Shown here: in pieces, positions 46,395-55,655 of the stretch
Position numbering within the stretch: the stretch's first letter is position 1
Layout: every line of letters starts with the position of its first letter
NCBI RefSeq assembly: GCF_030813695.1
Contig: NZ_JAUSVA010000002.1
Coordinates: forward strand, 6,967,501 to 7,031,500
Direction: 5' to 3'
Length of the DNA: 64,000 nucleotides
DNA from: Kitasatospora herbaricolor
GTDB lineage: Bacteria; Actinomycetota; Actinomycetes; Streptomycetales; Streptomycetaceae
The notes under the pieces: model-generated
The model's database searches: none
The model's input: only the letters and a program-made list of their open reading frames with translations
What the model was told of the DNA's origin: nothing
Program-made: the position numbers and the translations under genes

Positions 46395-47552
46395 ATGACC
46401 ACCGTCACCCACCACCCCGTCCTCATCGTCGGCGCCGGCCTCGGCGGCCTCACCCTGGCCCGGGTCCTGCATGTCCACGGCATCGAGGCCGCGGTCTTCG
46501 ACCTGGACGTCTCGCCGACCGCCCGCGCCCAGGGCGGCATGCTCGACATCCACCTGGAGTCCGGCCAGGCCGCGCTGTCCGCCGCCCGGCTGCTGGAGGA
46601 GTTCCGCCCGCTCGTCCACCTCGGCGGGCAGGCCGTGCGGGTCCTCGACCGGCACGCGGTCGTCCGTCTCGACGAGGAGGACGAGGGCGACGGGGACCGC
46701 CCCGAGGTCGAGCGCGGACATCTGCGCGACCTGTTGCTGAACTCCCTGCCGGCGGGCACCGTCCGCTGGGGTGCCAAGGTCACCGGGGCCCGCGCGGTGG
46801 GCGGCGGCCGCCACGAGGTGACCTTCGCCGACGGCACCGTCCTCAGCACCGACCTGCTGGTCGGCGCGGACGGGGCGTGGTCCCGGATCCGCCCGCTGGT
46901 CTCCGACGCGCTCCCGCGCTACACCGGCGTGTCCTTCGTCGAGCTGGAGCTGCGCGACGCCGACGAGCGGCACCCCGGGAGCGCCGCCCTGCTCGGCGGC
47001 GGCATGTTCTTCGCGCTGGGGGAGGACCGCGGCTTCCTCGCCCACCGGGAGCCGGACGGCAGCCTGCACGTCTACACCGCGTTCAGGGCGCCGGAGGACT
47101 GGATCTCCGGCGTGGACTTCACCGACCCTGACACCCGGGTGGCCAAGGCGGCCGTGCTGGAGCACTTCACCGGCTGGCACGAGCGGCTGCGCGCGCTGGT
47201 CGCCGACGCCGACGGCCTGCTCGTCCCCCGCCCGGTGCACGCGTTGCCGGTCGGCCACCGCTGGGAGCGCACCCCCGGAGTCACCCTGCTCGGCGACGCC
47301 GCCCATGTGATGTCCCCGTTCGCGGGCGAGGGAGCCAACATGGCCATGCTCGACGGGGCCGAACTTGGCGAAGCCGTAGCCGCGCACCCCGGCGACACCG
47401 AGGCGGCCCTCGCCGCGTACGAGAAGGCGCTCCTGCCGCGCGCCACCGCCGCCGCGGCCGCGTCGGCCGAGGGCCTGGTGCTCTGCTTCCGGGAGGACGC
47501 GCCGCAGGGTCTGCTCGACATGTTCGCCGGCGGCCCGGGCCAGGCCGGCTGA
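46395..47552 (+). CDS. FAD-dependent monooxygenase, TetX-like
   Basis: 385 aa class A flavoprotein monooxygenase. FAD-binding HHPVLIVGAGLGGLTLARVLHVHGIEAAVFDLD (residues ~6-38), the TetX-like segment ARAQGGMLDIHLESGQAAL, the DG motif LLVGADGAWSRIRPLVSDALPRYTG (~155), and the GD motif VTLLGDAAHVMSPFAGEGANMAMLDGAEL (~295). AAGGAGA precedes the ATG. TetX-type enzymes hydroxylate and inactivate tetracyclines, but close relatives act on other aromatics. It follows a TetR-type repressor, consistent with an inducible drug- or phenol-modifying unit; activity on tetracycline is untested. Confidence 0.88.
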   Translation: MTTVTHHPVLIVGAGLGGLTLARVLHVHGIEAAVFDLDVSPTARAQGGMLDIHLESGQAALSAARLLEEFRPLVHLGGQAVRVLDRHAVVRLDEEDEGDGDRPEVERGHLRDLLLNSLPAGTVRWGAKVTGARAVGGGRHEVTFADGTVLSTDLLVGADGAWSRIRPLVSDALPRYTGVSFVELELRDADERHPGSAALLGGGMFFALGEDRGFLAHREPDGSLHVYTAFRAPEDWISGVDFTDPDTRVAKAAVLEHFTGWHERLRALVADADGLLVPRPVHALPVGHRWERTPGVTLLGDAAHVMSPFAGEGANMAMLDGAELGEAVAAHPGDTEAALAAYEKALLPRATAAAAASAEGLVLCFREDAPQGLLDMFAGGPGQAG

Positions 47553-47795
47553 CCGGCGGGCCATCGGCTGGGCACCGGAGTTCGGCGGCGGGCCGGGCGC
47601 GTGCTTGGGATGCCGGGCCGGGCCGGGCCGGCTGGGCGCGGTGCTCGCGTCGCCGGTCGGGTGGTGAAGGCAGTGGGAACGGGGTGGCGGGGTTCGGGCC
47701 GGTGGCACCCGATTGTGACCAAGGGCACGTGGTCCGGCGCTGGCAGGTCCTCGACATCAGGCGTGTGAGAAGTCTGGCCAAGGTTCTGACTCCTC

Positions 47796-47806
47796 GGTAA
47801 CTTACC
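47796..47806. promoter_or_regulatory. Palindrome upstream of the lipase gene
   Basis: GGTAA-C-TTACC, 67 nt before the lipase ATG. It resembles the GTAAACTTAC part of the TetR operators in the lipid cluster (55622, 58851). The remainder of the 320-bp gap (47553-47872) shows no gene or other structure that I can support. Confidence 0.3.
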
Positions 47807-47872
47807 CGTGCGTAGGCGGAGTTCGCCGCCTCGGAGTGCATGCATGCCTCGACCCCCACCCGAAGGACAGTC

Positions 47873-48841
47873 ATGCCTGGAACCCCCCACCCCGTGCTGC
47901 CCGGAGCCAGATCCGATACCCGTACCGGTACCGGCATCCGCCGTCGGATCGGCACCGCACTCGCCGGTCTCGGCCTGCTCGCGGCCACCGTGATCGCCGC
48001 CGCCCCTGCCCAGGCCGGCACCGCCCGGACCACCGCCACCGACCCCGTCGCGGCCGCCAAGGCCCTGGCCGCCCCGCTGGTGCCGGGCGCCAACAACTGG
48101 TCCTGCCGGCCGAGCGCGGCCCACCCCCGCCCGGTCGTGCTGGTGCACGGGACCTTCGCCAACGGCTCCGTCAACTGGTTGCCCATCGCCCCCGCACTCG
48201 CCGCCGAGGGCTACTGCGTCTTCGCGCTGACCTACGGCGAGCAGCCCGGGATCCCGATCCTGCGCGCGATCGCGCCGGTGCCGGACTCGGCCCGCCAACT
48301 CGCCACCTTCGTCGACGGTGTGCTGGCCGCGACCGGCGCGGCCAAGGCCGACCTGGTCGGGCACAGCCAGGGCGGCGGCCTGACGCCGCGCTACTACCTG
48401 AAGTTCGAGGGCGGCGCGGCCAAGGTGCACACCCTGGTGGGCCTCGCCCCCAGCAACCACGGGACGACGCTGCTCGGCCTGGCCACCCTCGCGCAGTCCA
48501 TCCCCGGCGCCATGGACATCGTCGGCTCCGCCTGCCCCGCCTGCGCGGACCAGGTCGTCGGATCGGACGTCCTCACCCGGCTCAACGCCGGTGGCGACAC
48601 CGTCCCGGGCGTCTCGTACACCGTCATCTACACCCGTTACGACGAGGTGGTGACCCCGTACCGGACCCAGGCACTGAGCGGGCCGGACGTGCACAACGTG
48701 CTGGTGCAGGACCTCTGCCCGGCCAACAGCCCGGACCACGTGCTGATGGCCTTCGACCCGGTGGTGCGGCACGAGATCCGGCACGCGCTCGACCCGGCCC
48801 ACGTCGGTGAGGCCGACTGCTGGGCGAACCTCACGGGCTGA
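47873..48841 (+). CDS. Secreted lipase/esterase, alpha/beta hydrolase
   Basis: 322 aa from the ATG with GAAGGA 5 nt upstream (another ATG at 47840 lacks a site). Sec signal RRRIGTALAGLGLLAATVIAAAPAQA ends near residue 47. Catalytic features: oxyanion segment VVLVHGTFANGSVNW, nucleophile elbow VGHSQGGG (S165), acid in TRYDEVVTPYR and histidine in SPDHVLMAFDP. Cysteine pairs (NNWSC/EGYCV, CPACA, LCPAN/ADCW) suggest disulfides. It matches Streptomyces extracellular triacylglycerol lipases of the LipA (class 2 lipase) type. Confidence 0.9.
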   Translation: MPGTPHPVLPGARSDTRTGTGIRRRIGTALAGLGLLAATVIAAAPAQAGTARTTATDPVAAAKALAAPLVPGANNWSCRPSAAHPRPVVLVHGTFANGSVNWLPIAPALAAEGYCVFALTYGEQPGIPILRAIAPVPDSARQLATFVDGVLAATGAAKADLVGHSQGGGLTPRYYLKFEGGAAKVHTLVGLAPSNHGTTLLGLATLAQSIPGAMDIVGSACPACADQVVGSDVLTRLNAGGDTVPGVSYTVIYTRYDEVVTPYRTQALSGPDVHNVLVQDLCPANSPDHVLMAFDPVVRHEIRHALDPAHVGEADCWANLTG

Positions 48842-48927
48842 ACCGGCCCGGGGCCGCAGTCCGGTCCCCGGTACCCGTAGCCCCGTTCGGGGCCCCGAGG
48901 CCCCCACCTCGGACGGCCCCGCCCGAT

Positions 48928-48958
48928 GGCCCCCGCCCGCCCCGCGCGGGCGGGGGCC
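48928..48958 (+). terminator. Strong hairpin after the lipase gene
   Basis: GGCCCCCGCCCG (48928-48939) pairs perfectly with CGGGCGGGGGCC (48947-48958); 7-nt loop, no T-tract. Confidence 0.5.
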
Positions 48959-49012
48959 TGTGGCCGGTCCACCGGCCGCCGCCGTCCTGAATCCCGCCTT
49001 GAGGAGTTGGGA

Positions 49013-51952
49013 ATGCACCTGAGGACACCGCACCTGAGGACTCCGCGCCTGAGCAAGCACCGCCCGCACGCGCCGCACCCGGACACGCCGGGCCGGCCGC
49101 TGCCGCGAACCGCCACCGCCCGTACCAGCACCGGTACCGCTGCCCGTACCGCCGCCGGCCGCCCGCGGCAGCGGCACCCGCGCCGGCGGGCCGCCGCCCT
49201 CCTGGCCGTCGCCGCCACGGTCCTCGCACTCGCCGCCCCGACCCCCTCGGTCGGCGCCCCCGCCGCCGCGACCGACCTCTGTGGCGGCCGGTGCCTCGAC
49301 ATCCTGCCGCCCGGCGAGAACGGCAACGCGACCCTCGCGGACATCCTCGGCAACCGCGCCTTCGGCACCCGCCCGGCCCACACCGACGACCAGCTCGCCC
49401 CCTACGCGGCCCTCGCCCAGGCCTACCCCACCCTCACCGCCGCGCAGTTGGGCAGCTTCTTCAACGACGCCTCGTTCGGCGTGCCGGCCGGTCAGGTGGC
49501 AGGCAGCATCAGTCCCCGGCCGGACGTCACCATCGTCCGGGACAAGGCCACCGGCGTCCCGCACATCACCGGCACCACCCGCTACGGCACCGAGTACGGC
49601 GCCGGGTACGCGGCCGCCCAGGACCGCCTCTGGGTGATGGACCTGTTCCGCCACGTCGGCCGCGGCCAGCTCTCCGGCTTCGCCGGCGGAGCCGCCGCCA
49701 ACCGGCAGCTGGAGCAGAGCTTCTGGCAGGCCGCGCCCTACACCGAGGCCGAACTCCAGCAGCAGGTGGACAGCGCCTTCGGCACCGGTCCGCGCGCCCG
49801 GCAGGCCCTCGCCGACGCCCAGGCCTACCTGGATGGCATCAACACCTACATCGACAAGGTCTACCGCGAGCGGACCTTCCCCGGCGAGTACGACCTGACC
49901 GGCCACATCGACTGGTTCACCAACGCCGGCGGGATCGACCACTTCCAGCTGACCGACCTGGTGGCCCTCGCCTCGGTGGTCGGCGCCCTGTTCGGCTCCG
50001 GCGGAGGCGGTGAACTCGCCTCCGCCCAGGTGAAGTCGGCCGCCGGAGCGAAGTACGGGCCGGCCGCCGGCGACGCCCTCTGGACCTCGCTGCGCGAGGC
50101 CGACGACCCGGAGGCGGTCCGGACCCTGCACGACGGGCAGAGCTTCCCGTACGCGCAGCCGCCCGCGAACCCGAGGGGCACCGCGCTGCCCGACCCCGGT
50201 TCGGTCGTCCCCGAGCAGATGGTCCACGACGCCACCGGCACCGGCGCCTCCGCCGCCCCGACCGCCGCCGCGGGCGTGCTGCCGGGCAACCTGCTGACCG
50301 CCAAGCACGGCATGTCCAACGCCCTGGTGGTGTCGGGGAAGTACACCGACGACGGCCACCCGGTCGCCGTGTTCGGCCCGCAGACCGGCTACTTCGCGCC
50401 GCAGCTCCTGATGCTGGAGGAACTCCAGGGCCCCGGCATCAGCGCCCGCGGCGCGGCCTTCGCCGGGCTGAGCTTCTACGTGGAGCTCGGCCGCGGCCAG
50501 GACTACGCCTGGAGCGCCACCTCGGCCGGCCAGGACATCACCGACACCTACGCCGTACCGCTCTGCACCACCGACGGCACGCCGGTGACCCTCGCCGCCA
50601 ACTCCTACCTGTGGCACGGCACCTGCACGCCGATGGAGCGGCTGGAGCGGAAGAACGCCTGGGCGCCGACCACCGCCGACGGCACCGCGGCCGGCTCTTA
50701 CACGCTGGTGATGAACCGGACCGCGTACGGGCTGGTCTCGGCCCGGGGGACGGTCGGCGGCCGGCCCGTCGCCTTCACCTCGCTGCGCTCCACCTACCGG
50801 CACGAGGCCGACTCGATCGTGGGCTTCCAGATGCTCAACGACCCGGCCGCGGTGCACGATCCGGCGAGCTTCCAGCTGGCCGCGCAGAACATCAACTACA
50901 CCTTCAACTGGTTCTACGCGGACTCCGCGCACACCGCGTACTACAACTCCGGAAGCAATCCGGTGCGCGCCGACGGGGTCGACCCCGGCCTGCCGGTGCT
51001 CGCCCAACCCGCCTACGAGTGGCAGGACTTCGATCCGGTGGCGAACACCGCGCGGTACACCCCGGCCGACCGGCACCCGCAGTCCGTCGACCAGGACTAC
51101 TACATCTCCTGGAACAACAAGCAGGCGGACGGTGTGGGCCCGGCCGGCTTCGGCAACGGCTCCGTGCACCGGGGGGACCTGCTGGACGACCGGGTGAAGG
51201 CCCTGGTCACGAGCGGGACGAAGGTCGGCCGGACCACGCTGGTCCAGGCGATGGAGAGCGCGGCGCTGACGGACCTGCGGGCCGAGGACGTGCTGCCCGA
51301 CCTGCTGCGGGTGATCCGCAGCGCGCCGGTCACCGACCCGGCGCAGGCCGCCGCGGTGCAGAAGCTGGCGGCCTGGCAGGCCGCGGGCGGGCTGCGGCGG
51401 GAGACCTCGGCCGGCAGCCACGGCTACGCCGACGCCGAGGCGATCCGGATCCTGGACGCCTGGTGGCCGCTGCTGGCCGAGGCCGAGTTCCGTCCGGGCA
51501 TGGGGGACCAGCTGTTCGGGGCACTGGCCGGCGCGATCCAGATCAACGAGTCGCCCTCCGGCGGCCAGAGCGGCCCGCTCGGCGGCGGCCCGGTCTCCGC
51601 CAACGAGTCGGTGCCGCACAAGGGCTCCGCCTTCCAGTACGGCTGGTGGAGCTATGTCGACAAGGACCTGAGGTCCGTCCTCGGCGAGCCGGTGGCGGGC
51701 CCGCTGGCCCGGCCGTTCTGCGGCGGCGGTGAACTGAGCGCCTGCCGGCAGGCCCTGCTGGACAGCCTCAAGCAGGCCGCCGGCCGGACCGCCGCGCAGG
51801 TCTACCCGGGGGACGCCGACTGCGCGGCCGGTGACCAGTGGTGCGCCGACACCATCGTCCAGCGTCCGCTGGGCGGCGTGACCGACGCCGGGAGCACCTG
51901 GCAGAACCGGCCCACGTACCAGCAGGTGGTGCAGTTCCAGAGCCACCGCTGA
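49013..51952 (+). CDS. Secreted penicillin-acylase-family N-terminal nucleophile hydrolase
   Basis: 979 aa from the ATG with GAGGAG 6 nt upstream. An unusually long basic N region (~60 aa, RRRAAALLAVAATVLALAAP core) forms the export signal. Penicillin amidase features: VTIVRDKATGVPHITGTTRYGTEYGAGYAAAQDRLWVMDLFRHVGRGQLS (alpha chain, ~165-215) and the autocatalytic cleavage site GMSNALVVSGKY, placing nucleophile Ser at about residue 435, then FGPQTGYFAPQLLMLEELQGPG and YAWSATSAGQDITDTY. Family members cleave amide bonds in beta-lactams, acyl-homoserine lactones or lipopeptides. Residue -1 is Met rather than Gly. The substrate is unknown. Confidence 0.9.
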   Translation: MHLRTPHLRTPRLSKHRPHAPHPDTPGRPLPRTATARTSTGTAARTAAGRPRQRHPRRRAAALLAVAATVLALAAPTPSVGAPAAATDLCGGRCLDILPPGENGNATLADILGNRAFGTRPAHTDDQLAPYAALAQAYPTLTAAQLGSFFNDASFGVPAGQVAGSISPRPDVTIVRDKATGVPHITGTTRYGTEYGAGYAAAQDRLWVMDLFRHVGRGQLSGFAGGAAANRQLEQSFWQAAPYTEAELQQQVDSAFGTGPRARQALADAQAYLDGINTYIDKVYRERTFPGEYDLTGHIDWFTNAGGIDHFQLTDLVALASVVGALFGSGGGGELASAQVKSAAGAKYGPAAGDALWTSLREADDPEAVRTLHDGQSFPYAQPPANPRGTALPDPGSVVPEQMVHDATGTGASAAPTAAAGVLPGNLLTAKHGMSNALVVSGKYTDDGHPVAVFGPQTGYFAPQLLMLEELQGPGISARGAAFAGLSFYVELGRGQDYAWSATSAGQDITDTYAVPLCTTDGTPVTLAANSYLWHGTCTPMERLERKNAWAPTTADGTAAGSYTLVMNRTAYGLVSARGTVGGRPVAFTSLRSTYRHEADSIVGFQMLNDPAAVHDPASFQLAAQNINYTFNWFYADSAHTAYYNSGSNPVRADGVDPGLPVLAQPAYEWQDFDPVANTARYTPADRHPQSVDQDYYISWNNKQADGVGPAGFGNGSVHRGDLLDDRVKALVTSGTKVGRTTLVQAMESAALTDLRAEDVLPDLLRVIRSAPVTDPAQAAAVQKLAAWQAAGGLRRETSAGSHGYADAEAIRILDAWWPLLAEAEFRPGMGDQLFGALAGAIQINESPSGGQSGPLGGGPVSANESVPHKGSAFQYGWWSYVDKDLRSVLGEPVAGPLARPFCGGGELSACRQALLDSLKQAAGRTAAQVYPGDADCAAGDQWCADTIVQRPLGGVTDAGSTWQNRPTYQQVVQFQSHR

Positions 51953-51962
51953 CCGTGCGCGG

Positions 51963-52002
51963 CCCGGGCCTCCTCCCGCCGGTTCGGGGGAGGAGGCCCG
52001 GG
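51963..52002. terminator. Bidirectional terminator between the acylase and fadD genes
   Basis: CCCGGGCCTCCTCCC (51963-51977) pairs perfectly with 51988-52002; 10-nt loop. It lies between convergent genes. Confidence 0.65.
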
Positions 52003-52044
52003 AACTGCGGCGAACTGCGGCGCCGGGAGCGGTGGCGCCGGGGT

Positions 52045-54003
52045 TCAGCCGTAGAGCCGGGCGACGTCCTCCCGGTACGCCGCCAGCACCGCCTGGCGCT
52101 TGACCTTCAGCGAGGGGGTGAGCAGGCCGCGCTCCTCGGTGAAGTCGCCCGCCACGATCCGAACCCGGCGGATGGACTCGGCCCGGGAGACCGAGGTGTT
52201 GACCGCCAGCACCGCGCGTTCGACCGCCGCCAGCACGGTCGGGTGGAGCGGGACGGCGCTGCTCAACTGCCCGTTCGGCCGCCCGTCCGAGGTGGTGACC
52301 GGCGCCGCGCGGCGGGCGTCGGCGGGGAGGTGCGCGAGGTGCTGCTCGACCGCCTCGGTGTCCAGGGTGACCAGGGCGCCGACGTAGGCGCGGCCGTCGC
52401 CGACCACCAGGCACTGGCCGATCAGGGGGTGGGCGCGCAGCCGGTCCTCCATCGGGGCCGGGCTGACGTTCTTGCCGCCGCTGGTCACCAGGATCTCCTT
52501 CTTGCGGCCGGTGACGGTCAGGTAGCCGTCCTCGTCCAGCCGCCCCAGGTCGCCGGTCGCGAACCAGCCGTCCGTCAGGGCGGCACGCCCGCCCGGGCCC
52601 CGGTAGCCGGTGAACACCTGGCCGCCGCTGAGCAGGACCTCGCCGTCCGGCGCGATCCGCACGGCGGAGCCGGGCACCGGCTGCCCGACCGTGCCGGGCC
52701 GGGGCCCCAGCGGCGGGTTGACCGTGGAGGGGCCGGTGGTCTCGGTGAGGCCGTAGCCCTCGTAGACCAGCACGCCCGCACCGGCGAAGAACAGCAGCAG
52801 CTCCGGGGCCAGCGAGGAGCCGCCGCTGATCGCGTAGCGGACCCGGCCGCCCAGCGCGGCCCGCACCTTGCGGTAGACCAGCAGGTCGTACAGCCGGTGC
52901 GCTGCGCGCTCGCGCAGCGGCGGGCGCGGGCCCTCGCCGGCCAGTGCCGCCAGCTCCGCCCGGCCGTACCGGACGGCGGCCCGGACGGCGTTGTCGTACA
53001 CCCGGCCCGCGCCCCGCCGTTCGGCCTCGACCCGCCCCAGCTGGTGGATCTTCTCGAACAGGTACGGCACCCCGACCAGGAAGGTCGCGCCGAACCCGGC
53101 CAGGTCGGGCCGCAGTTCGGCCGGCTTCAGCGAGGGGCTGTGGCCGATCCGGATCCGGGCGTGCACGCAGGCGACCTGGATCATCCGTCCCAGCACATGG
53201 GCCAGCGGCAGGAAGAGCAGGGTGGCGGCAGGCTCGTCGGAGACCGCCTCGAAGACCGGGTGCAGCAGTGCGTGGCAGTTCGCCGCCTCGTCCAGGAAGT
53301 TGCCGTGGGTGAGTGGGCAGCCCTTGGGCCGGCCGGTGGTCCCGGAGGTGTAGATCACGGTGGCCTCGGTGGCCGGGGTCTGCAGCGCCCGGCGGTGCAC
53401 CAGTTCTCCGTCCGGGACGGTCGCTCCCCGGGCGGCCAGCTCCGCCACCGCGCCCTGGTCCAGCCGCCACAGCACCGGTTGGGCCGTCCCGGTCGCCCGC
53501 ATCGCCGCCAGCGTCTCGCCCAGGACGAGGGCGCAGGCCGCGTCCCCGGCGACCACCGCGACCGCGCCGGAGTCGCGCAGGATCCACTCGGCCTGCTCGG
53601 CGGCGGCCGACGGGTAGACCGGCACCACCGCCGCGCCGCAGGCCCAGGCGGCGAAGTCCAGCAGAGTCCACTCGTAGCAGGTACGGGCCATCAGGGCGAT
53701 CCGGTCGCCCGGTGCGATGCCGGCGGCGACCAGGCCCTTGGCGGCGGCGCTCACCTCCGCGGCGAAGGCGGCGGCGGTGACGTCCGTCCACGTGCCGGCG
53801 GCGGTCCGGCGGGAGAGGACCACCGCGTCCGGCGCCTCGGCGGCGTTGCGGAAGGGCAGGTCGGCCAGGCTGCCGCGACTGCTCGCGGGGACTAGGTGCG
53901 GGCGGTGGGCCTCGACCACCACCGGGCCTTCGCGGGTGACCTCCACGACCGCGGCCGCTCGCAGGCGGTCGGTGCGACTGGCCCGGGTGAGGGGGATTCC
54001 CAT
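52045..54003 (-). CDS. Long-chain fatty-acid-CoA ligase (FadD15-like)
   Basis: 652 aa adenylate-forming enzyme activating fatty acids to acyl-CoA via acyl-AMP. Motifs: P-loop VIYTSGTTGRPKGCPLTHGN (~235), VGVPYLFEKIHQ, the A5 motif YEGYGLTETTGPSTVN (~415), YGLTE..., GWFATGDLGRLDEDGYLTVTGRKKEILVTSGGKNVSPAPMED (~500) and the C-terminal lysine in LTPSLKVKRQAVLAAY. The ATG has GGAGG 6 nt upstream. It is 137 nt downstream of the thiolase gene and on the same strand, so probably in one lipid operon. Confidence 0.93.
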   Translation of the reverse strand: MGIPLTRASRTDRLRAAAVVEVTREGPVVVEAHRPHLVPASSRGSLADLPFRNAAEAPDAVVLSRRTAAGTWTDVTAAAFAAEVSAAAKGLVAAGIAPGDRIALMARTCYEWTLLDFAAWACGAAVVPVYPSAAAEQAEWILRDSGAVAVVAGDAACALVLGETLAAMRATGTAQPVLWRLDQGAVAELAARGATVPDGELVHRRALQTPATEATVIYTSGTTGRPKGCPLTHGNFLDEAANCHALLHPVFEAVSDEPAATLLFLPLAHVLGRMIQVACVHARIRIGHSPSLKPAELRPDLAGFGATFLVGVPYLFEKIHQLGRVEAERRGAGRVYDNAVRAAVRYGRAELAALAGEGPRPPLRERAAHRLYDLLVYRKVRAALGGRVRYAISGGSSLAPELLLFFAGAGVLVYEGYGLTETTGPSTVNPPLGPRPGTVGQPVPGSAVRIAPDGEVLLSGGQVFTGYRGPGGRAALTDGWFATGDLGRLDEDGYLTVTGRKKEILVTSGGKNVSPAPMEDRLRAHPLIGQCLVVGDGRAYVGALVTLDTEAVEQHLAHLPADARRAAPVTTSDGRPNGQLSSAVPLHPTVLAAVERAVLAVNTSVSRAESIRRVRIVAGDFTEERGLLTPSLKVKRQAVLAAYREDVARLYG

Positions 54004-54073
54004 GGGTGCCTCCGGTGCTGGCTCGGGTGGGGACGTGACGGTTGCTCGCGTCGGTCGGGTGTTGTTGCATCCC

Positions 54074-54115
54074 GCTGGGGCTGGGGCTGGGGCTGGGGCC
54101 GGGGCCGGGGCTGGG
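54074..54115. repeat. Seven tandem 6-bp units
   Basis: GCTGGG x4, GCCGGG x2, GCTGGG x1, in the thiolase-fadD intergenic gap. Confidence 0.75.
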
Positions 54116-54140
54116 TGGGGCGGGGCGGCCGGGCAGGGGG

Positions 54141-55484
54141 TCAGGCCTCCAGCAGGGCCGCGATGCCCTGGCCGCCGGCGGCGCAGACGGAGATCAGGCC
54201 GCGCACCGGCCGGCCGGGGGCCGCGGCGTCCGCCCGCAGTTCGTGCAGCAGCTTGGCCAGGGTCGCGGTGATCCGCCCGCCGGTGGCCGCGAACGGGTGT
54301 CCGGCGGCCAGCGAGGACCCGGTGACGTTGAGGCGCGCCCGGTCCAGCGGCCCGAGCGCGTCCGGCAGGCCGAGCCGATCCACGCAGAAGGCCTCGTCCT
54401 CCCAGGCCTTCAGGGTGGCCAGCACCTGCGAGGCGAACGCCTCGTGGATCTCGTAGCGGTCGAGGTCGGCGAAGGTGAGCCCGTTGCGGGCCAGCAGCCG
54501 GGGTACCGCGAAGACCGGGGCGGTCAGCAGTCCGTCCCGGCCGGTGACGAAGTCGACGGCGGCCACTTCGGTGTCCACCAGGTAGGCCAGCGGGGTGAGG
54601 CCGCGGGCGGCGGCCCAGTCCTCGGAAGCGAGCAGGACGACCGAGGCGCCGTCGCTGAGCGGGGTGGAGTTGCCCGCCGTCATGGTGGCCCCGGCGGGCG
54701 CGCCCGGGCGGGTCCCGAAGGGGTCCCGAAGGCCCTCGCCGAACACCGGCTTCAGCCGGGCGAGCCGCTCGACCGTCGAGTCGGGCCGCAGGTTCTGGTC
54801 GCGGGTGAGCCCCCGGTAGGGCGTGACCAGGTCGTCGAAGAACCCCCGCTCGTACGCGGCGTGCAGCCGCCGGTGGCTGGCGGCCGCGAGTTCGTCCTGT
54901 TCGGTGCGGCCGATGCCCCACTCCAGTGCCGTCACCGCCGCGTGCTCGCCCATGGAGAGCCCGGTGCGCGGTTCGGAGTTGGCGGGGGCGTCCGGGCGCA
55001 GCTGGCCGGGGCGCAACCCGGCGAGCAGGCCGCCGACCCGCCGGGCGGCCGAGGGCGCGTGCCGTACCTTGAGCAGCAGCCGGCGCAGGTCGTCGTTGAG
55101 GCCGATCGGGGCGTCGCTGACGGTGTCCACACCCCCGGCCACGGCGCACTCGCTCTGCCCGAGGGCGATCTTGGCGGCGGTCAGCGCCACCGTCTCCAGG
55201 CCGGTGCCGCAGGCCTGTTGGAGATCGTAGGCGGGTGTCCGGGGGTCGAGCCGGCTGCCGAGGACGACCTCGCGGGCGAGGTTGAAGTCCCGGGCGTGCT
55301 TGAGCACCGCGCCGGCCGCGAACTCCCCGAGCCGGACGCCGGCCAGGCCGTACCGTTCGACCAGGCCGTCCAGGGCGGCGCCGAGCATCTCCTGGTTGGA
55401 GGCCTGGGCGTAGGGCCCGGCGGCCCGGGCGAAGGGGATGCGGTTGCCCCCGATGATCGCAACGCGGCGTACGGTCCGGGTCAT
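54141..55484 (-). CDS. Acetyl-CoA acetyltransferase / thiolase (FadA2/FadI-like)
   Basis: 447 aa. N-terminal RVAIIGGNRIPFARAAGPYA; catalytic cysteine in LQQACGTGLETVALTA (~residue 92); AGGVDTVSDAPIG; C-terminal HEAFASQVLATLKAW, NVTGSSLAAGHPFAATGGR with the catalytic His, and SVCAAGGQGIAALLEA with the second Cys. An excellent AGGAGG precedes the ATG. It catalyses the reversible condensation/cleavage of acyl-CoA with acetyl-CoA. Divergent from the FabG4-like gene, exactly as fadA2/fabG4 in mycobacteria, with an operator in the shared promoter. Confidence 0.94.
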   Translation of the reverse strand: MTRTVRRVAIIGGNRIPFARAAGPYAQASNQEMLGAALDGLVERYGLAGVRLGEFAAGAVLKHARDFNLAREVVLGSRLDPRTPAYDLQQACGTGLETVALTAAKIALGQSECAVAGGVDTVSDAPIGLNDDLRRLLLKVRHAPSAARRVGGLLAGLRPGQLRPDAPANSEPRTGLSMGEHAAVTALEWGIGRTEQDELAAASHRRLHAAYERGFFDDLVTPYRGLTRDQNLRPDSTVERLARLKPVFGEGLRDPFGTRPGAPAGATMTAGNSTPLSDGASVVLLASEDWAAARGLTPLAYLVDTEVAAVDFVTGRDGLLTAPVFAVPRLLARNGLTFADLDRYEIHEAFASQVLATLKAWEDEAFCVDRLGLPDALGPLDRARLNVTGSSLAAGHPFAATGGRITATLAKLLHELRADAAAPGRPVRGLISVCAAGGQGIAALLEA

Positions 55485-55621
55485 CGGTGTTCCTCCTGGG
55501 GTACGGGGACCGGGGTACGGCGCCAGGGTCCGGGCCGCCGGTGGGGACGGTGGGCGCCGGTGCCGGCGCGACGGCGGGTCGGGGGCTGGCGCCCGACCGG
55601 GCCCAGGGTATTTACTCTCCG

Positions 55622-55642
55622 GTAAACTTACTAGAGAGTAAG
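55622..55642. promoter_or_regulatory. TetR-type operator, copy A (thiolase/fabG4 promoter)
   Basis: GTAAACTTACT followed by 4 nt and AGTAAG. The inner CTTACT-N4-AGTAAG (55627-55642) is an inverted repeat. The same arrangement occurs at 58851-58871. It lies 14 nt before the fabG4 ATG and overlaps its ribosome site. An extra TTACTCTC (55612-55619) mirrors GAGAGTAA (55634-55641). Confidence 0.7.
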
Positions 55643-55655
55643 GAGTGTTGACTTC

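Noticed and set aside
47072..54070. 2332-codon open frame on the minus strand
   Set aside because: It runs antisense through TetX-like, lipase, acylase and fadD genes and has Arg/Gly/Pro-rich shadow composition; the genes themselves have clear motifs.
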